A stretch of 64,000 bases of DNA, taken from the NCBI RefSeq assembly GCF_001299475.1, contig NZ_CYUJ01000003.1, forward strand, positions 686,409-750,408. Reading direction: 5' to 3'. Below are positions 53,016 through 62,329 of this stretch, piece after piece. The notes beneath the pieces are model-generated. The model was not told the origin of the DNA. It saw only the letters and a program-made list of their open reading frames with translations, and ran no database searches. Each line of letters starts with the position of its first letter. The stretch's first letter is position 1. The DNA comes from Neofamilia massiliensis. Lineage in GTDB: Bacteria > Bacillota > Clostridia > Tissierellales > Peptoniphilaceae. The translations under genes and the position numbers were made by a program.

Positions 53016-53969
53016 TTAAAGTATTTTTAGATTTTCAATTTTGTCGATTTTTAAAAGTTTTTTTTTCTTTTCTAAAAGCTCTTTTTGATCTTTTATTTCT
53101 GCCTTTAGTTTTTTTATTTGGTCTTTATCTGCCAGATCATTTTCTAAAAGTTCAATTAGCCTTTCTTGGCTGTCGATTAAATCATTTTTTATCAGGCTAA
53201 GAGGTTTGATGTCTTCTTTGAGAGCTTCTTTTTGTTCAGCAAGTTCTCTTTCGATTTCCTCTCTAAGTCTTTTTGTTTCCAGCTCAAGGTCTTTAAGTCT
53301 TTTCTTTATTCTATCAGTTCTGTACTTAACTTCAGGATATGCATCTATGAAACGGTTGTACAAAATGTTTTTGTTGGTAGCTAAAAGTTTAATTTCGTTT
53401 TTAATGTCTTCTGTGTTGTCAGCCTGAGACTGTTCAACATTTACCTTGACTAACTTCATAACAAAGTAAGAGACAATATAGTCAGCAAGCATAAGGATAC
53501 TTATAACAATAACCAAGTACTTGCGCACAGAAAAGTCCAGCTTATAAAATAAGTCCATAAATATAGGATTAAAAACTCTTACAATTAAAAGGCCACCTAG
53601 GCCAAATAAAATTAAGTTTCCAATCCAAATTCTGCCATTTAGATTCATTGGCTTATAGCTATAATCCCACCATCTGGCGTGGTAGTTTTTTTCTAAAAAA
53701 TATGAAACTAAGTACTCGACTAGGCCACAAATAAATACAGATGATAAAAATATTAGGGCAGCTGAGCTATCGTAAGTTCCTAAATAATTATTTGTAAGCA
53801 CAATTAAAAAAGCTCCTAGGCCATAAATTGGACAGTAGGGGCCAACTAAGAATCCCCTGTTAGTAAATTTTTTAAATTGGATAGACTTTAAAGTAACTTC
53901 AATTAGCCAGCCAGCAACTGAAAAGATGAAGAAAATATAAATATAGTCTACTAAGTTTTTTACAGACAT
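53016..53969 (-). CDS. CmpB-like membrane protein with coiled-coil tail
   Basis: A 317-residue protein. Residues 1-170 hold about five transmembrane helices with the signature WLIEVTLKSIQFKKFTNRGFLVGPYCPIYGLG (in part) and WWDYSYKPMNLNGRIWIGN, as in putative ABC transporter permease CmpB/YoaI-like proteins (PF06541). From about 195 to the end there is a long charged coiled coil (ELETKRLREEIERELAEQKE). No ABC ATPase gene is adjacent, so transport is uncertain. Function is not established. Confidence 0.82.
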   Translation of the reverse strand: MSVKNLVDYIYIFFIFSVAGWLIEVTLKSIQFKKFTNRGFLVGPYCPIYGLGAFLIVLTNNYLGTYDSSAALIFLSSVFICGLVEYLVSYFLEKNYHARWWDYSYKPMNLNGRIWIGNLILFGLGGLLIVRVFNPIFMDLFYKLDFSVRKYLVIVISILMLADYIVSYFVMKLVKVNVEQSQADNTEDIKNEIKLLATNKNILYNRFIDAYPEVKYRTDRIKKRLKDLELETKRLREEIERELAEQKEALKEDIKPLSLIKNDLIDSQERLIELLENDLADKDQIKKLKAEIKDQKELLEKKKKLLKIDKIENLKIL

Positions 53970-54047
53970 AATAATGTACCTTTCTAATTTTATAGATAAT
54001 TTTTTTGTAGATAAAAGGACAAGCTAATATCCTGTCTCCAAATTTTT

Positions 54048-55127
54048 TTATAAGATTTTTATTCCCTGGTTACCTAGGTCTGTTATTAGCCCTTTCATTT
54101 CTAACAAGATTATTAGGGACGAAAGGTCGGCTACTGGAAGTTTTGTTTTTTCTACTAAAAGGTCTAGGTTGTCTACTCCTTCTTTTATTTGCTGGTAAAC
54201 TAAGGCCTCATCTTCGCTTAGGTCTAAGTCAGCTAGGTCCACTTCCAATTGGACTTGATCATTTAGGGCTGGAAGGGCTAGCTTTATGTCCTCTATGTCA
54301 ATTAGGGGAGTTGCCCCATCTTGGATCAGGCGGTTGGTTCCCACTGAATAAATAGAATTTATATTGCCAGGAACTGCAAAGACTTCTCTTCCTTGTTCTG
54401 CTGCAAGTCTGGCAGTTATTAAAGACCCAGACTTTTCCTTGGCTTCAATTACAATAACTCCATCAGACAGGCCAGAAATTATTCTGTTTCTCTCTGGAAA
54501 CCTGTATGGAAGAGCCTCTGTTCCCAAAGGATATTCGCTAACTAAAGTTCCTTCCCTGTACATCCTTTGAAAAAGTTCTTCATTTTTTCCTGGGTATTTT
54601 AAATCTACTCCAGTACCTAAGACGCCAATGGTGTAGGCGCCATTATCTAAGGCTGCCTTGTGACTTTGGGCATCAATGCCTAGGGCCATGCCAGAAATTA
54701 TTGTCGCATCTAAGGCTGCCAGGTCGCCGACAAATTTTTCAACTGCATATTTGCCATACTTAGTTGACTTTCTCGCCCCAACTACTCCAATTTTCACTCC
54801 TGACAGATCAAGGGGTTTTCCCTTTACATATAAGACTTTTGGACTTCTTTCGATCATCCTAAGTTCTTCTGGATAATTTTCATCAAAAATTGTAATGACG
54901 TCAGTTGCCGACTTGTTGATTTTGTCTACAAGAGAATTAATATAGTCCTTGGACCTTGATTGTAAAATTTTTTCTATACTCTTGTCCTTGGCCTTGGGAA
55001 TTTTTTTTAGATCCTCTTCTTCCATATACAATATATCTTCAAGATTTTCTAAGGCTAAAATTTCGTCAAAGTATTCTTCATTTAAAAATAGGGAATGGAG
55101 ATAAATTAAAATGTCTCTTTTTTCCAT
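54048..55127 (-). CDS. dprA: DNA processing protein DprA
   Basis: A 359-residue DprA/Smf protein that loads RecA on incoming single-stranded DNA. It has an N-terminal SAM-like domain (1-75) and a Rossmann DprA domain with VGARKSTKYGKYAVEKFVGDL, SGMALGIDAQSHKAAL and the core ERNRIISGLSDGVIVIEA. The C-terminal winged helix (about 305-359) follows. GGAGGG lies before the ATG. It overlaps the DUF1638 gene by 22 bp and shares a transcript with comM, two competence-linked genes, although transformation genes proper are not in this window. Confidence 0.95.
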   Translation of the reverse strand: MEKRDILIYLHSLFLNEEYFDEILALENLEDILYMEEEDLKKIPKAKDKSIEKILQSRSKDYINSLVDKINKSATDVITIFDENYPEELRMIERSPKVLYVKGKPLDLSGVKIGVVGARKSTKYGKYAVEKFVGDLAALDATIISGMALGIDAQSHKAALDNGAYTIGVLGTGVDLKYPGKNEELFQRMYREGTLVSEYPLGTEALPYRFPERNRIISGLSDGVIVIEAKEKSGSLITARLAAEQGREVFAVPGNINSIYSVGTNRLIQDGATPLIDIEDIKLALPALNDQVQLEVDLADLDLSEDEALVYQQIKEGVDNLDLLVEKTKLPVADLSSLIILLEMKGLITDLGNQGIKIL

Positions 55128-55756
55128 TTTCCCTCCTCGTTTTTTTCTATAACTATAAAGTCCTGGTCATAGGGACCTGTCATAAGTTTTTTTATAAGCC
55201 TGCACTGGCCTTTTAAAATATTTAGCTCTAAACCTGTAGCCTGGGCTAAGGGCTCAAGATAGCTTGTCACTTCATCAAGGTCATAGGTTTCAGTGTCAAT
55301 TATATTAATAGCATCAATGCTGGCATAAATTTTTCTTACAAATTGGACTGCCTGGTCCTCGCCAACTTCTTCAACCTTTTTTAAAAAATCCAAAGGCGAA
55401 TCCTTTACATAGTCCACCCAAGATTTTGTAAAAAACATAGAAGACATTGACCTAGGACTTTTCTTGTCGCTAGAAAGTAAAAGGTCTAAACAGTCTCCAG
55501 CCTTTGGAATAATTACCCTGCCATTTGTAGCTTTTAAATTTTCTGTTCCACCTCCACAAGAGCCTGTACAAATTAAAAATTCGTCTATATTATAAGTGGA
55601 GTTAATAAAGTCTTGGAGGTAGGCCTTTAATTTTTTTGGATCTGTGTGCAAGTTCTTTGGCATAAAGTGGATGGTCTCTTGAAAATTTGTTTCTTCATTA
55701 ATACTTAGAACTTCTTTTTCTATAGTTTGACAGGCTAAAAGTATTTGTCTGGTCAT
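55106..55756 (-). CDS. DUF1638 family protein
   Basis: A 216-residue cytoplasmic protein with the DUF1638 pattern. It begins RQILLACQTIEKEV, then has FMPKNLHTDPKKLKAYLQ, the TGSCGGGTENLKATNG signature (about 65-80) and a CLDLLLSSDKKS segment. Conserved Cys and His residues suggest metal or Fe-S involvement, but no activity is known to me. DUF1638 genes commonly occur near methyltransferase/corrinoid genes, whereas here it is embedded between comM and dprA. It overlaps dprA by 22 bp. Confidence 0.8.
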   Translation of the reverse strand: MTRQILLACQTIEKEVLSINEETNFQETIHFMPKNLHTDPKKLKAYLQDFINSTYNIDEFLICTGSCGGGTENLKATNGRVIIPKAGDCLDLLLSSDKKSPRSMSSMFFTKSWVDYVKDSPLDFLKKVEEVGEDQAVQFVRKIYASIDAINIIDTETYDLDEVTSYLEPLAQATGLELNILKGQCRLIKKLMTGPYDQDFIVIEKNEEGKWKKETF

Positions 55757-55765
55757 TTTTAACTC

Positions 55766-57295
55766 CTATCTATTTCCCCAATAGTCATTGGCTATGGACC
55801 TATAAGAAATTGCCTCGAGCAGATGACTGTCTTTAATTTCTTCTGATCCTTCAAGGTCGGCTATGGTCCTAGAAACTTTTAAAATCTTATTATAGGCCCT
55901 GCCTGAAAATTTATATTTTTTAAAGGCCATTTGAATAAGTTTCTTTAGGCTAGGGTCGATTTTTATATATTCGTGGATTAGTTTGTCTGGAATTTGTGAA
56001 TTTGAATAGATCTTCTTGCCTTCAAAGCGTTTAAGCTGAATGTCTCTGGCTCTTTCAACTCTTTTTAAAATCTCAGCTGACGACTCTGCCTTTTCACCTG
56101 AAGAAAGGTCGTCAAAGCTAACAGGATTTACTTCAACGTGGATGTCAATCCTATCTAAAATTGGCGCAGAAATTTTCCCTAGATAATTACTAATCTCCCT
56201 GTCAGTACAAGTACACTCGTGGTTAGGATCACCAAGATAGCCACAAGGACAAGGATTCATTGAGCATAGAAATAAGAAGTCAGACGGATATTGTAAGGTT
56301 GCTGAAACTCTAGAGATATTTACAACACAGTCTTCCATAGGCTGGCGCAAGGCTTCGATAACTGACCTTTGAAACTCTGGCAGTTCGTCTAAAAATAAAA
56401 CTCCATTGTGTGCCAATGAAACCTCGCCTGGTTTTGGAATTCTGCCTCCGCCAATTAGAGATGCAGATGAGGCTGAATGGTGGGGAGACCTAAAGGGCCT
56501 TTGGCGAATTAGGCCTTCTTCTTTTAAAAGTCCTGCTACTGAATAAATTTTTGTAACTTCAATGGCCTCTTCAAAGGTTAGTCTAGGTAAAATCGATGGC
56601 AATCTCTTTGCTGCCATAGTCTTTCCAGATCCTGGAGGTCCAAGCATTAGGAGGTTGTGGTTACCAGCTGCAGAAATTTCTAAGGCTCTTTTTAATTTCT
56701 CTTGCCCCCTCATGTCTTCAAAATCTAGGTTGTAAAAGTCATTTTGCATGTCAATGTGGTCTAAAATAAAACGGTCAATTTTTTCCTTGCCGTCTAAAAA
56801 ATCTATAACTTGGTTGAGGCTTTCAACTGGATAAATTTCAACGTCAGCTATAACTGCACATTCTTTTTTGTTGGCAGCTGGCACAATAAATTTTTTATAG
56901 CCCAGGTCTCTACAGGAAATAACCATAGGCAAGGCGCCGTCAATTCTATTAATGGCCCCGTCTAGAGACAGCTCTCCTAAAAATATGTATTCTTCAGCCT
57001 TATCATAATTAAGCTGGTCAGAAGAAGCTAAAATTCCCAAGGCAATTGCCAAATCCATTTGGGTTCCTTCTTTTTTTAAATTTGCAGGAGCAAGGTTTGT
57101 TGTAATTTTTGCAACAGGAAACTCCAGACCAGAATTTCTCACAGCAGCCCTGGCCCTTTCAACAGATTCCTTAACAGCAGTTGCAGGCAGGCCAACTATC
57201 ATAAACTTTGGCATTCCTCTGGAAATATCTGTCTCCACATCAATAATGTGACCTTCTAAACCCTCTAAAGTGCAAGTCTTTATACAAGAAAACAT
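55766..57295 (-). CDS. comM: Mg-chelatase-like AAA+ protein ComM (YifB)
   Basis: A 509-residue AAA+ protein. The N-terminal Lon-protease-like domain (1-170) starts MFSCIKTCTLEGLEGHIIDV. The ATPase has Walker A LLMLGPPGSGKTMAAKRL, Walker B GVLFLDELPEF and the zinc-ribbon CSMNPCPCGYLGDPNHECTC. The C-terminal part (HIDVHVEVNPVSFDD, KIKVSRTIADLEGSE-like) follows. ComM helps branch migration in transformation. It is the first gene of a three-gene operon and lies 9 bp before the DUF1638 gene. Confidence 0.94.
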   Translation of the reverse strand: MFSCIKTCTLEGLEGHIIDVETDISRGMPKFMIVGLPATAVKESVERARAAVRNSGLEFPVAKITTNLAPANLKKEGTQMDLAIALGILASSDQLNYDKAEEYIFLGELSLDGAINRIDGALPMVISCRDLGYKKFIVPAANKKECAVIADVEIYPVESLNQVIDFLDGKEKIDRFILDHIDMQNDFYNLDFEDMRGQEKLKRALEISAAGNHNLLMLGPPGSGKTMAAKRLPSILPRLTFEEAIEVTKIYSVAGLLKEEGLIRQRPFRSPHHSASSASLIGGGRIPKPGEVSLAHNGVLFLDELPEFQRSVIEALRQPMEDCVVNISRVSATLQYPSDFLFLCSMNPCPCGYLGDPNHECTCTDREISNYLGKISAPILDRIDIHVEVNPVSFDDLSSGEKAESSAEILKRVERARDIQLKRFEGKKIYSNSQIPDKLIHEYIKIDPSLKKLIQMAFKKYKFSGRAYNKILKVSRTIADLEGSEEIKDSHLLEAISYRSIANDYWGNR

Positions 57296-57343
57296 TTGTC
57301 CCTCCTAAATTTTTATTGGCTAATATAATTATATCATAGTAGC

Positions 57344-57386
57344 TAAAAAAATCAGCTAGAGACGAAAATTTCCCTAGCTGATTTTA
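57344..57386 (-). terminator. Terminator after the radical SAM gene
   Basis: AAAATCAGCTAG...CTAGCTGATTTT hairpin with A-run on its left, 12 bp beyond the stop codon at 57398. Confidence 0.85.
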
Positions 57387-57397
57387 TAATTTTCTCT

Positions 57398-58762
57398 TTA
57401 TGCGTTTTTTCTTAGGCTTGGTTTTTCTTCTAATCTTTCTTCCCAAAGTTCTTTTGATCTTTCTTCCCAGTTATCTGCATAAGGTTGGCACTTGTTACAC
57501 AAGTGGTCGGCAGATTCTGGTGACTGCATATCAGTTGACTTAGATCCACTTTTTTCTACCATAGACTTTAAGGCATGAGGATTTTCCAACATTGGACATG
57601 GCCTAAAAAGGTTGTCGTTAAATGGTTGGTTGTCGTGGTAGGCTTGGAAAAGTGGTGAACGCAAGGCTTCAAGCACAGTTTTTTCACGAATATTTGAATC
57701 TGAATAGTGGACAAAGGCACATGGTTCAAAGTCTCCGTTGGCATTAATGTGCAGGTATCTTCTACCGCCAGCTATACATCCGTTTACATATTCACCGTCA
57801 TTTTGGAAGTCAATGACAAATAGAGGATTGTTTTTACGATATTCTCTAATTTGTCTGTAGACATATTCCCTTTGGTCTGGTGTTGGTAAAAGTTCTGGAC
57901 TTGCATCCATGCCTACTGGCATATAGTGGAAGTACCAAACGAAATATGCTCCGTTTGCTGCTATCATATCTAAGTATTCTTTAGAAGTGATGGCCTTGTA
58001 GTTGGCAGATGTGTAACAACATGAAATTCCATAAATTAATTTTCTTTCATGAAGGATCTTCATTGCCTTTATAACCTTGTCATAAACTCCCTCACCCCTA
58101 CGTTGGTCAGTTGCATCGTCAAAACCTTCTAGGGAAATTGCTGGTGCAAAGTTTTTAACCCTTAGCATCTCGTCAGCAAATTCTTCGTCAATTAAGGTTC
58201 CGTTAGTAAAGGCTGTAAACATACAGTCGTCGTGTTTTTCACATAGGCGGATAATGTCTTTTTTTCTTACAAGTGGTTCTCCACCTGATAGGATATACAT
58301 ATAAACACCAAGTTCTTTTCCTTGGTTAATAATGTCGTCCATTTCTTCAAAGCTTAAATTTAGTTTGTTTCCATACTCAGCTGCCCAACAACCTGTACAT
58401 TGTAAGTTACAAGCTGAAGTTGGGTCCATTAAAATAGCCCATGGAATATTACAATTATATTTTTCCCTTAATTTATTTTGAACTGGCCCACTTTTTAAAT
58501 TTGAGTTCACAAAAAAGTTAACGGCTGCAGTTTTCATAACTTCAGGGTCGATGTCATTTACAACATGGCGGACATAAGGATAGTATGGGTCATCTGGGTC
58601 TTCAATAGCCTTGCGAATTATTGTTCTTTGGCTTTCGTAAAGGCCGCCAGAAAATTTGTCAGCCCAATCCATTAGGTCACGTAAATTCTTCTCTGGGTCT
58701 TTATAAAGATGATCAAAAGCACTAGTCAAGCCTAGTTTTGCAATATTTGATTTAACACTCAT
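57398..58762 (-). CDS. Radical SAM protein
   Basis: A 454-residue radical SAM enzyme. The cluster motif CNLQCTGC uses Cys118, Cys122 and Cys125, followed by the GGEP-like motif YILSGGEPLV. An N-terminal helical region of about 100 residues precedes the radical SAM barrel. After it there is a SPASM-like region with GCIAGGRRYLHINANGDFEPC (in part) and later cysteines (CPMLENPHA, CNKCQPYA). The substrate is not known. Its promoter carries two palindromic sites that fit the upstream TetR protein, so it is probably repressed by it. Confidence 0.87.
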   Translation of the reverse strand: MSVKSNIAKLGLTSAFDHLYKDPEKNLRDLMDWADKFSGGLYESQRTIIRKAIEDPDDPYYPYVRHVVNDIDPEVMKTAAVNFFVNSNLKSGPVQNKLREKYNCNIPWAILMDPTSACNLQCTGCWAAEYGNKLNLSFEEMDDIINQGKELGVYMYILSGGEPLVRKKDIIRLCEKHDDCMFTAFTNGTLIDEEFADEMLRVKNFAPAISLEGFDDATDQRRGEGVYDKVIKAMKILHERKLIYGISCCYTSANYKAITSKEYLDMIAANGAYFVWYFHYMPVGMDASPELLPTPDQREYVYRQIREYRKNNPLFVIDFQNDGEYVNGCIAGGRRYLHINANGDFEPCAFVHYSDSNIREKTVLEALRSPLFQAYHDNQPFNDNLFRPCPMLENPHALKSMVEKSGSKSTDMQSPESADHLCNKCQPYADNWEERSKELWEERLEEKPSLRKNA

Positions 58763-58838
58763 ATATAACCTCCTAGCTTTCTATATTTTATAGTATAACA
58801 AAAGTTATATAATATTCGAATAGTTAAATGGTTAAAGC

Positions 58839-58882
58839 TGTACTAATTAGTACAAAAATTAAGATTTGTACTAATTTATACA
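58839..58882 (-). promoter_or_regulatory. Tandem palindromic operator upstream of radical SAM gene
   Basis: A perfect 16-bp palindrome TGTACTAATTAGTACA (58839-58854) is followed 28 bp later, start to start, by TGTACTAATTTATACA (58867-58882), nearly palindromic. They lie between tetR and the radical SAM gene, upstream of its promoter-like TATACT. This is the size and layout expected for a TetR dimer site. Confidence 0.6.
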
Positions 58883-58897
58883 GAAATCTAAATTTGA

Positions 58898-59437
58898 CTA
58901 ATAAAACATTTTTTCTAAAAGCTCGTTGTAGATGTCAATTAACTTATCAACACTTTCCTCAATATCTGCCTTCATTCCATTCCACAAAAACTCCATAAAG
59001 AAACCATAAATAGAATATCTTACAATATCTGTAATAGCCTGGGCCCTAGCTGGATCTACATTTTTCTCTTTTGCAATTTTCATAAGACGGTGGCTGATTA
59101 TACTATTGGTTTCATCAAAAATATATCTTTCTAAACGGTCTCTAGAAATTGAATTAAAGATGTTGTAGACCTTGGTTCCATTTTCCCTGCAGTCATATAA
59201 CATGGACTTTAAAACTTCTTTTAGATCTTTCTTTGCTGCTTCTTGGTCGTATTTTTTTATTAGGCTAATTAAGACATCATCTAAAAGGTCGTATATGTCC
59301 TCGTAGTGGTAGTAAAAAGTATTTCTACTAATATTGCATTCCTTTATTAGTGAAGTCACTGTAATTTTATCAAAGGACATTTTATCTAACATAGATAAAA
59401 AAGTATCATAAATAAGTCCTTGGGTGTAATTGGCCAT
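58898..59437 (-). CDS. TetR family transcriptional regulator
   Basis: A 179-residue regulator. The N-terminal HTH is IYDTFLSMLDKMSFDKITVTSLIKECNISRNTFYYHYED (in part); the last part, CNISRNTFYYHYEDIYDLL, is the recognition helix. The remainder is a helical ligand-binding and dimer domain like that of DhaS-type TetR proteins. The likely target is the pair of palindromes directly downstream of its own stop, in front of the radical SAM gene. The 267-bp gap 59438-59704 upstream is divergent from the DUF969 operon, and I see no clear operator there. Confidence 0.9.
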   Translation of the reverse strand: MANYTQGLIYDTFLSMLDKMSFDKITVTSLIKECNISRNTFYYHYEDIYDLLDDVLISLIKKYDQEAAKKDLKEVLKSMLYDCRENGTKVYNIFNSISRDRLERYIFDETNSIISHRLMKIAKEKNVDPARAQAITDIVRYSIYGFFMEFLWNGMKADIEESVDKLIDIYNELLEKMFY

Positions 59438-59704
59438 AAATGTCTCCCTTTCAAAATTTAGTTTGCGTTTAAAAGCTTCCTATAAATATTTAATACCCTA
59501 CTAGGGCTTTTTATTACCAGTAAAAACTCAGTCATTTAATATTGCAATTTAGATTTTTCCTTGCTTATTTTCAAGTAAGGTTTTTAAAAAATTTTTGCCT
59601 CCATATGTTATAATTATAAAATACGATGCTTTTATAATTTTTTTGTCATAATTGTGTCGTTAGAAGTTATTCTATTCTAAGTAAAAAAATAAAGGAGGTT
59701 CTAT

Positions 59705-60376
59705 ATGAACTATTGGGTTTTAATAGGCGTACTGATAATTGTCATTGGATTTGTTCTAAAGCTTGATGTTGTTGCAGTAGTGCTTATATCCGGATTGGTT
59801 ACCGGTCTTATTGCCGGCATGCCAATTGTTGAAGTTTTAGATGTAATTGGGAAGGGATTTGTCAACAACAGATACATGTCTCTTTTCTTCTTAAGCTTAC
59901 CTCTAATTGCTATTATGGAAAGATATGGTCTTAAAGACAGGGCTGCAGAGGCTATTCAAAAGATGAAGTCTGCCAGCGCCGGCGGTGTTGTTGGCCTTTA
60001 CATCTTAATTAGATGGGCAGCTGCTGCACTTTCTCTAAGACTTGGTGGTCACGTTCAATTTGTTAGACCATTAATTTTACCTATGGCTGAAGGAGCTGCA
60101 AACAAGAAGGTTGAGCTTTCTGACAAGAGACTTGAGGAGTTAAAGGGCCTTGCTGGGGCTGCTGAAAACTATGGAAACTTTTTTGGACAAAATATTTTCC
60201 CTGTAGCTTCTGGTGTACTTTTAATTCAAGGTACTCTTAACCAAGCAGGTTATGATGTTACTAATGGTGAAATAGCGAAGAGTTCTATTTTAGCTGGGGT
60301 TTCTATGTTAATTCTAGCTTTGGTCCAATGCTATTTATATGAGAGAAGACTAAGAAAGGACATGAAACATGTTTAA
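59705..60376 (+). CDS. DUF969 family membrane protein
   Basis: A 223-residue membrane protein with about five helices. The segment VNNRYMSLFFLSLPLIAIMERYGLKDRAAEAIQKMKSA (in part) and LGGHVQFVRPLILPMAEGAA mark DUF969. Such proteins occur with DUF979 and pyrrolidone-carboxylate peptidase in Bacillota and probably form a transporter with DUF979. AAAGGAGG precedes the ATG. It overlaps the DUF979 gene by 8 bp. The shared operon suggests import or export of pyroglutamyl compounds, which remains an inference. Confidence 0.9.
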   Translation: MNYWVLIGVLIIVIGFVLKLDVVAVVLISGLVTGLIAGMPIVEVLDVIGKGFVNNRYMSLFFLSLPLIAIMERYGLKDRAAEAIQKMKSASAGGVVGLYILIRWAAAALSLRLGGHVQFVRPLILPMAEGAANKKVELSDKRLEELKGLAGAAENYGNFFGQNIFPVASGVLLIQGTLNQAGYDVTNGEIAKSSILAGVSMLILALVQCYLYERRLRKDMKHV

Positions 60377-61364
60377 ATTCATAGCTGATAACAGCATTAT
60401 AATTGATGAAATCATCTATATTTTATGTGGACTGATTTGTATTATGACTGGTATTACTGGTCTTAGAAATAAAAAATCCGCGGCGGGAACTTTCGCCTTT
60501 TGGACTTTGCTTGGCGTTTTATTTTGCACCGGCAAGCTTTTAGTTGACAAGCTAGAATATGGTGGAGCTATTGTTGGTGGCCTTTTACTTGTGCTTGGAG
60601 TTTTAACTTTGACTAAACAAGTTCAAGTCGGCGAGTTTGAAGACCAAAGTGAAGCACAAAAGCTAGAGTATGGCAAAAGAGTTGGCAATAAGATTTTTAT
60701 TCCTGCTTTAGCTATTGGTATTATAGCTATGATTATGGCCCAAGCAAAGAGCTTTAAGATTCCTGTTGGTACAGGTGAAGAAGGTCCAATTTACTTTGGT
60801 TTTTCAGCGGCACAAACTTTGGGTATATCATCTATAATAGCTATAATCATCGCCCTTGTTATTACAAAGGCCAAGTATCATGAAACTAAGGAAGATACTG
60901 CAAAGATGCTTATGACTATTGGTAGTTCATCACTATTACCACAACTTCTAGGTGCCCTTGGTACTGTTTTTGCAGCTGCAGGCGTTGGTGAAGTTATTGG
61001 TTCTGGTGTAGCTGCTATTGTGCCAGCTGAAGCAAAAGTTTTAGGTGTAGTTGCATATTGTCTGGGCATGGTTATATTTACAATGATCATGGGTAATGCC
61101 TTTGCTGCATTTACTGTTATTACACTTGGGGTTGGTATTCCATTTGTAATTGCAAACGGTGCAAACCCAGCAATAATCGGCGCTCTTGGTATGACTTGTG
61201 GATACTGTGGTACTCTTATGACACCTATGGCTGCAAACTTCAACATCGTTCCTGCAGCTATTCTTGAAACAGACAATGAATACACAATTATGAAAACTCA
61301 AGCACCAGTGGCATTAACTTTAGTAGTTGTTCACATTATATTGATGTTAGTATTTGGATTTTAA
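60369..61364 (+). CDS. DUF979 family membrane protein
   Basis: A 331-residue membrane protein with about ten helices. Signatures are YILCGLICIMTGITGLRN near the N-terminus, SSLLPQLLGALGTVFAAAGVGEVIG in the middle, and GALGMTCGYCGTLMTPMAANFNIVPAAILE (in part), the conserved C-terminal block of DUF979. It probably works with the DUF969 protein as a two-component permease. The start overlaps the DUF969 gene by 8 bp, and pcp begins 18 bp beyond its end. Confidence 0.9.
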   Translation: MFKFIADNSIIIDEIIYILCGLICIMTGITGLRNKKSAAGTFAFWTLLGVLFCTGKLLVDKLEYGGAIVGGLLLVLGVLTLTKQVQVGEFEDQSEAQKLEYGKRVGNKIFIPALAIGIIAMIMAQAKSFKIPVGTGEEGPIYFGFSAAQTLGISSIIAIIIALVITKAKYHETKEDTAKMLMTIGSSSLLPQLLGALGTVFAAAGVGEVIGSGVAAIVPAEAKVLGVVAYCLGMVIFTMIMGNAFAAFTVITLGVGIPFVIANGANPAIIGALGMTCGYCGTLMTPMAANFNIVPAAILETDNEYTIMKTQAPVALTLVVVHIILMLVFGF

Positions 61365-61382
61365 TTTAAAAGGAGTGATTTT

Positions 61383-62024
61383 TTGAAAATCTTAGTAACT
61401 GGATTTGACCCATTTGGCGGCGAATCTATTAACCCTGCAATTGAATCTGTAAAGAAATTACCAGATGAAATTAAGGGAGCGGAAATAATTAAGTTAGAAA
61501 TTCCTACAGTAATTGGAAAATCTGTTGATAAAATTAGAGCAAAGATAGAAGAAGTTGATCCTGATGTAGTCCTATCTATTGGACAAGCAGGAGGAAGACC
61601 TGACATTACAGTGGAAAGAGTTGGAATAAACTGCGACGACTGCAGAATCAAAGACAACGAAGGTAATCAACCAATTGATGAAAAGATAGCTGAAGACGGC
61701 CCAGCGGCATACTTCTCAACACTACCAATAAAGGCAATGGTTGAACATATTAAAGAAGGTAAAATCCCAGCATCAGTTTCAAACTCTGCAGGAACATTTA
61801 TCTGTAACCACGTTCTATATGGGGTTGCTCATATTCAAGCAACAAAATATCCAAATATGAGAACTGGTTTTATCCACATCCCATTCTTACCAGAACAAGT
61901 TACTGATAAGAAGAATATGCCGTCAATGGCACTAGATACAATTGTAAAGGCACTAGAACTTGCAATAGAAGCAATTGTGGAAAATGATACAGATATAAAA
62001 GTTACTGGTGGAAAAACCCACTAA
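61383..62024 (+). CDS. pcp: Pyrrolidone-carboxylate peptidase
   Basis: A 213-residue cysteine peptidase that removes N-terminal pyroglutamate. The catalytic triad is Glu78 (TVERVGIN), Cys141 ([13 protein letters not shown]) and His165 ([12 protein letters not shown]). The start is TTG at 61383, preceded by AAAGGAG. It is the last gene of the DUF969-DUF979-pcp operon, an arrangement known in Bacillota. A terminator lies at 62067. Confidence 0.96.
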   Translation: MKILVTGFDPFGGESINPAIESVKKLPDEIKGAEIIKLEIPTVIGKSVDKIRAKIEEVDPDVVLSIGQAGGRPDITVERVGINCDDCRIKDNEGNQPIDEKIAEDGPAAYFSTLPIKAMVEHIKEGKIPASVSNSAGTFICNHVLYGVAHIQATKYPNMRTGFIHIPFLPEQVTDKKNMPSMALDTIVKALELAIEAIVENDTDIKVTGGKTH

Positions 62025-62051
62025 AGGAAGAGGGTAAAGCGAAAGCTTTCC

Positions 62052-62250
62052 TCAGACTGTTGACAAAGCAGGTGCGTATGCACCTGCTTTTTTAATTTGA
62101 TCTATCAGACGATGTCCATCTATCTTAAAATCTCCTCTAAATTTGGACCTGATAATCTCATCATCTTCTAATTCTAATAAAATTTGATCTTTATATTAAG
62201 TAAAGCCATGTCCTAGTGGATACTTATACGATTTTGTTTTGGGAAAAGTT
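62052..62250 (-). pseudogene. Decayed coding remnant (minus strand)
   Basis: In the gap after pcp the minus strand has a protein-like frame: SYKYPLGHGFT, then an in-frame stop, then YKDQILLELEDDEIIRSKFR, GDFKIDGHRLIDQIKKAGA and a stop at 62052. There is no start codon and earlier codons include further stops. It reads as an eroded gene end; I do not recognise the family. The pcp terminator has been formed within its last codons. Confidence 0.45.
62067..62094 (+). terminator. Terminator after pcp
   Basis: AGCAGGTGC-GTAT-GCACCTGCT followed by TTTTTT, 43 bp beyond the pcp stop codon. Confidence 0.9.
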
Positions 62251-62329
62251 ATATTTTACTCAATTTTTACCCATCCTTTAAGCCAACTTTTTCAAAGTCT
62301 CCTAGTCTTAAAACAGGGAGATGATTAAA

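Noticed and set aside
60878-61301. Two long minus-strand frames antisense to the DUF979 gene
   Set aside because: They are shadows of a well-supported membrane protein gene and have no ribosome binding sites.
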